Assembly (NCBI GenBank): GCA_963513935.1
Contig: OY740768.1
Span: forward strand, 38,806,368-38,870,367
From: Aphrophora alni
Taxonomy: Eukaryota > Arthropoda > Insecta > Hemiptera > Aphrophoridae
Direction of reading: 5' to 3'
Length of the DNA: 64,000 nucleotides
Below, piece after piece: positions 61,177 to 64,000 of the stretch. The notes under the pieces are model-generated. The model saw only the letters and a list, made by a program, of their open reading frames with translations, was not told the origin of the DNA and did no database searches. How positions within the stretch are numbered: position 1 is the stretch's first letter; each line of letters starts with the position of its first letter. The position numbers and the translations under genes are program-made.

Positions 61177-63468
61177 TACCGATACATTTTTTTAAATTAT
61201 TTTTTTTATTATGTTGGAAGTCACTAGGCACTTCAGCCATTTAAGACTTTTTGTGCGCTTCCTTATCTTAGGCAATCCACTTTAGTTCTAAATCCTTCGT
61301 GAGTCTTAGAACTTGTGCAGCTAGGTCGTCTTCCTTTGTAGGTATGCCTGTGAGGCCGAAAATCTGTAGTCTTCTCCTCTCCAGAGCTTCACAATACAAA
61401 AATATGTGTTCTGCTGTGTCTTTATATTGGTTACACAGTCTACAGGTTGTCCTGCCTTGAGTTAGACCCATGGTGTTTAAGTGTTCCCTGAAAGCTCTAT
61501 GACCAGTCATGAAGCTTAAGACTTTCCTTAGGTTGTTTCTATTCAATGATATTACATACCTAGAGAGTTTCTGATTCGGATTGTACAGCGACCCGTAGAG
61601 TTTTCCTCTAGAGGCCTCTCTCCAGCGGTTGAGAGTTTCCTGTTCGACCCATCGTCTCAGAGTGGTTCTTGCGACAGATTTACTGATACCACAAGCAGGT
61701 TCTGGTCCGATAAATGGAGTCTGTGCTCCCAACTTAGCCAGTTCATCAGCTTTCTCATTTCCCTCATAGCCTCTGTGTCCAGGTATCCAGAATAGGCTTA
61801 CCTGGTTTCGGGTCGAGAGTTGGACTAGAGCTTGATTACAATCCCACACTAATTTGGAGTTGAATTCGTGTGAACAAATAGCCTTCAAAGCGGCCTGACT
61901 GTCAGATCTGATTGTGATATGTTCGTCATCATATCCTCTTTCTAGACACAGTTGTGCGCAACCAAGTATGGCATAAACTTCGGCCTGAAATACCGTTGCA
62001 TATCTACCTAGGGCAATGCTTATTTCCACCCTAGGTGATTTACTGAAGATTCCTGCTCCGACTCCTTGGGCGGTGCGAGAGCCATCAGTGTAGAATTCTA
62101 AGCTCTTAGCTGTAGCCGCTATTCCTTCTATCATGTCCTCCTCGTGTGGAATACACATATCGAAGGGCTGTGTCCATGAGATTTTATTAATCATATAATC
62201 TTGTCTCATAGTTAGAATTGAATCATAAGATTTAAAAGTACGGATTGTGCCATGCCCCTTAGGCCACCGGCTATCTCTCCACATTCCAGAGCAATATACT
62301 TTGTATGCTGCCAGACTTGCTTCTGCTATGATGCTGAAGTTAATCGGGTCTATTCCCAAGAGAGTTTCAAGAGCTGTAGTAGGTGTGCTTCTGAAAGCTC
62401 CTGAGATGCATAGACAGGCCAACCTTTGTATACTCATTAGCCTGTTAGTTGTAACGGTTTGGAGAGCTTTTGTCCACCACACCAGCGATCCATACTGAAG
62501 TTGTGGTTTAACCACTGCTTCATATAGCCATCTAATCATGGCTGGACGAAGTCCCCAGTTCTTTCCCAAAAGGCGTTTACAACTCATTAAAGATTTCGTT
62601 GCTTTTTGGATACTATGTTCTACATGTTTGTTCCAAGTAAGTCTTTTATCCAGTATCACCCCTAGATATTTGACCTCTTCTGATAGGCGCAAACGTGTTC
62701 CTCCTAGACTGATATCAATGTTATCTAGTTTGATTCTCCTTGTAAAGGGTACTATGATGGCCTTTTCCGGGTTTACAGCCAGGCCCTCATCCCTGCACCA
62801 GTTATGAATTATCCTCAGAGCTGTGTTCATTAGGTCTGATATTATGTTAGTATGTTTACCTTTAATTATCACGACAATGTCATCTGCGTTACTTTGCGTG
62901 TAATATCCCATATTATTTAATTTTATAATTAGGGAATCTACTACCATATTCCACAGTAGAGGAGAAAGTATACCACCTTGAGGGGTACCTTTAATGGCGG
63001 ACACATCAAGTTCCTCGCCATACTGGATTGCTCGGATGGTTCTACTACTGAGCAATGACCTAAGCCAATTGCAGGTGGTCATATCCAGTCCTCGGGTTTC
63101 AGCTGCAGTAACAATTGACTTATAAGCCGTGTTATCAAAGGCGCCCTGAAAATCAATATATGCTCCAAGAGCCACCTCTTTGGACGCTAACGAGTCCTCA
63201 ATCCTGCTAACTAGCTGATGCAGTGCTGTTTCGCAGGATTTTCCTGACTGATATGCGAATTGGTTACAATGAATAGGGTTAACTGATATTACCTCATTTT
63301 GTATGTGAACTTGTAACACTCTCTCCATAGTCTTCAATAGAACGGATGATAAGCAGATTGGACGAAACGACTTGGGGTCTGTATAATTACCCTTGCCAGG
63401 TTTCGGAATAAATACTACCCTGCTAAGTGTCCAGTAAGACGGCACGTAACCTAGGGTACCGATACATT
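61177..63468 (-). mobile_element. Young 5'-truncated RT/RNase H LINE with 12-bp target-site duplication
   Basis: The element body is 61189-63456, transcribed on the minus strand and flanked by identical copies of TACCGATACATT (61177-61188 and 63457-63468). Its 3' end carries an A-rich tail (plus-strand T run at 61189-61193 with more T just inside) directly against the left repeat, as target-primed reverse transcription produces. The 5' end is truncated inside the reverse transcriptase region. Base composition is clearly less AT-rich than the surrounding host DNA. The open frame and the intact duplication point to a recent insertion. Confidence 0.93.
61268..63454 (-). CDS. LINE ORF2 fragment: reverse transcriptase, RNase H, zinc knuckle
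   Basis: This encodes the C-terminal 725+ residues of a non-LTR retrotransposon polyprotein. Counting from GTG at 63445, RT motifs include FIPKPGKGNY, SFRPICLSSVLLKTMERVL, AYIDFQGAFD (Asp98), GTPQGGILSPLLWN, the catalytic box NADD (186-189), GLAVNPEKA and VKYLGVILDKRLTW. An RNase H domain (about 448-572) has its acidic set visible: YTDGS (D454), QAEVYA (E489), SDSQ (D515), PGHRGYEGNEKAD (H557, D567). A CX2CX8HX4C knuckle lies near the C-terminus. RT plus RNase H plus knuckle fits the I/LOA-type LINE group. The endonuclease is absent because of 5' truncation, and the frame stays open to the junction, so this is a fragment rather than a host gene. The box residue before ADD is Asn where Tyr or Phe is usual (AAC codon), probably a point change. 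Confidence 0.93.
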   Translation of the reverse strand, partial: LGYVPSYWTLSRVVFIPKPGKGNYTDPKSFRPICLSSVLLKTMERVLQVHIQNEVISVNPIHCNQFAYQSGKSCETALHQLVSRIEDSLASKEVALGAYIDFQGAFDNTAYKSIVTAAETRGLDMTTCNWLRSLLSSRTIRAIQYGEELDVSAIKGTPQGGILSPLLWNMVVDSLIIKLNNMGYYTQSNADDIVVIIKGKHTNIISDLMNTALRIIHNWCRDEGLAVNPEKAIIVPFTRRIKLDNIDISLGGTRLRLSEEVKYLGVILDKRLTWNKHVEHSIQKATKSLMSCKRLLGKNWGLRPAMIRWLYEAVVKPQLQYGSLVWWTKALQTVTTNRLMSIQRLACLCISGAFRSTPTTALETLLGIDPINFSIIAEASLAAYKVYCSGMWRDSRWPKGHGTIRTFKSYDSILTMRQDYMINKISWTQPFDMCIPHEEDMIEGIAATAKSLEFYTDGSRTAQGVGAGIFSKSPRVEISIALGRYATVFQAEVYAILGCAQLCLERGYDDEHITIRSDSQAALKAICSHEFNSKLVWDCNQALVQLSTRNQVSLFWIPGHRGYEGNEKADELAKLGAQTPFIGPEPACGISKSVARTTLRRWVEQETLNRWREASRGKLYGSLYNPNQKLSRYVISLNRNNLRKVLSFMTGHRAFREHLNTMGLTQGRTTCRLCNQYKDTAEHIFLYCEALERRRLQIFGLTGIPTKEDDLAAQVLRLTKDLELKWIA

Positions 63469-64000
63469 AGTTTTGTATATCCCTAAATAGTTATTCTATT
63501 TGAGACCTTATTTATAATAAGTAAGTATAATATCATTACAATATAAGTAATAACAATATGACATAAATATTTTAAGACGAACATATTTTTTTTAAAGAAC
63601 CGAAGTTAGGTTGAATAAATTAACTAGATAAACACCAAAATTTAAACGTATTATATTCTGAGTTCTGAACAGTATGATTTCATAAAATATTTAATCCTGA
63701 CAAATTGAGGCAAGAGCAATTTGTCTTCAATTGACTTGCTACTTGCCGAAGTTATGTGTCTTTTTAATACATTGGATTCAATCAATTCATCACTGATAAT
63801 TACAAATTGAGAGAAATCCTGTGAATATTAATGGTTGTCCAGTTCCAGTTATTGGATTTTATAGTCTATTACAATTATGTATATTTAGGTAGGGAGTGGA
63901 GTTTTGGATGGTCCAGACATGAAACTTCCGAATCTCTCGTCACTTGATTCTCTGGTTTAAGTAGTTTCAATTATGTGGATTATACTTTTTTAGCAGATAC
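63469..64000. other. AT-rich flank
   Basis: Nothing is recognised up to the window edge. Confidence 0.5.

Noticed and set aside
61268..63454. Host reverse transcriptase or RNase H gene
   Set aside because: Target-site duplication, A-rich tail and 5' truncation show it is a LINE insertion. The + strand open frames at 62247-62498 and 62538-62807 are shadows of it.

Overview
The window is AT-rich nuclear DNA from an arthropod, almost certainly an insect. The evidence is spliced chemoreceptor genes with GT-AG introns, heavy AT, GA and GT microsatellites, and relics of insect-type transposons (R1-clade and RNase H-bearing LINEs, Tc1/mariner, Helitron). A hemipteran or related hemimetabolous insect is a guess. 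Nothing bacterial is present: there are no operons, no CRISPR array and no complete tRNA or rRNA gene.

The core of the window, about 4.4-50.2 kb, is a cluster of insect gustatory receptor (GR, 7tm_7) genes. I could rebuild four complete five-exon models by hand. GR-A is on + at 5539-11640 (367 aa). GR-B is on - at 20958-26215 (370 aa). GR-C is on - at 30866-35878 (366 aa). GR-D is on - at 41811-50203 (368 aa). All four share one architecture: a 37-41 codon first exon ending after the first base of a codon, a large exon of about 770 bp, then three small phase-0 exons, the last carrying the family's TYxxxxxQ signature. They fall into two pairs by exon 3/4 length: A and B have 27+30 codons, C and D have 26+31 codons. 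At least three dead fragments of the same family lie between them (4772-4864, 17599-17649, 28164-28620), so the cluster grew by local duplication and partial decay. The proteins are expected to be membrane chemoreceptors in sensory neurons; no ligand can be inferred.

Mobile DNA fills the flanks and introns. A 5'-truncated LINE lies at the left edge (1-1034). A decayed R1-clade LINE is at 18.75-20.5 kb. A Helitron helicase scrap is at 30.0-30.45 kb. A frameshifted Tc1/mariner transposase is fused to a tRNA-derived sequence at 51.46-52.15 kb. A young RT/RNase H LINE with a long open frame and a 12-bp target-site duplication is at 61.19-63.46 kb. Several tandem repeats occur, including a GA tract of about 270 bp in the last intron of GR-A.

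The most unusual signal is a set of six short hammerhead-ribozyme-like motifs: CTGANGA, then a hairpin, then GAAA, then a short palindromic CGCG-type stem. Two foldback elements carry one on each arm, and there are two solo copies; four of the six lie inside GR introns. Stem II differs in sequence but remains paired between families, and the copy at 42956-43000 also has a 6-bp stem I and a GUC cleavage triplet. The rest, especially 36-41.8 kb and 52.4-61 kb, is AT-rich non-coding sequence in which I recognise little.
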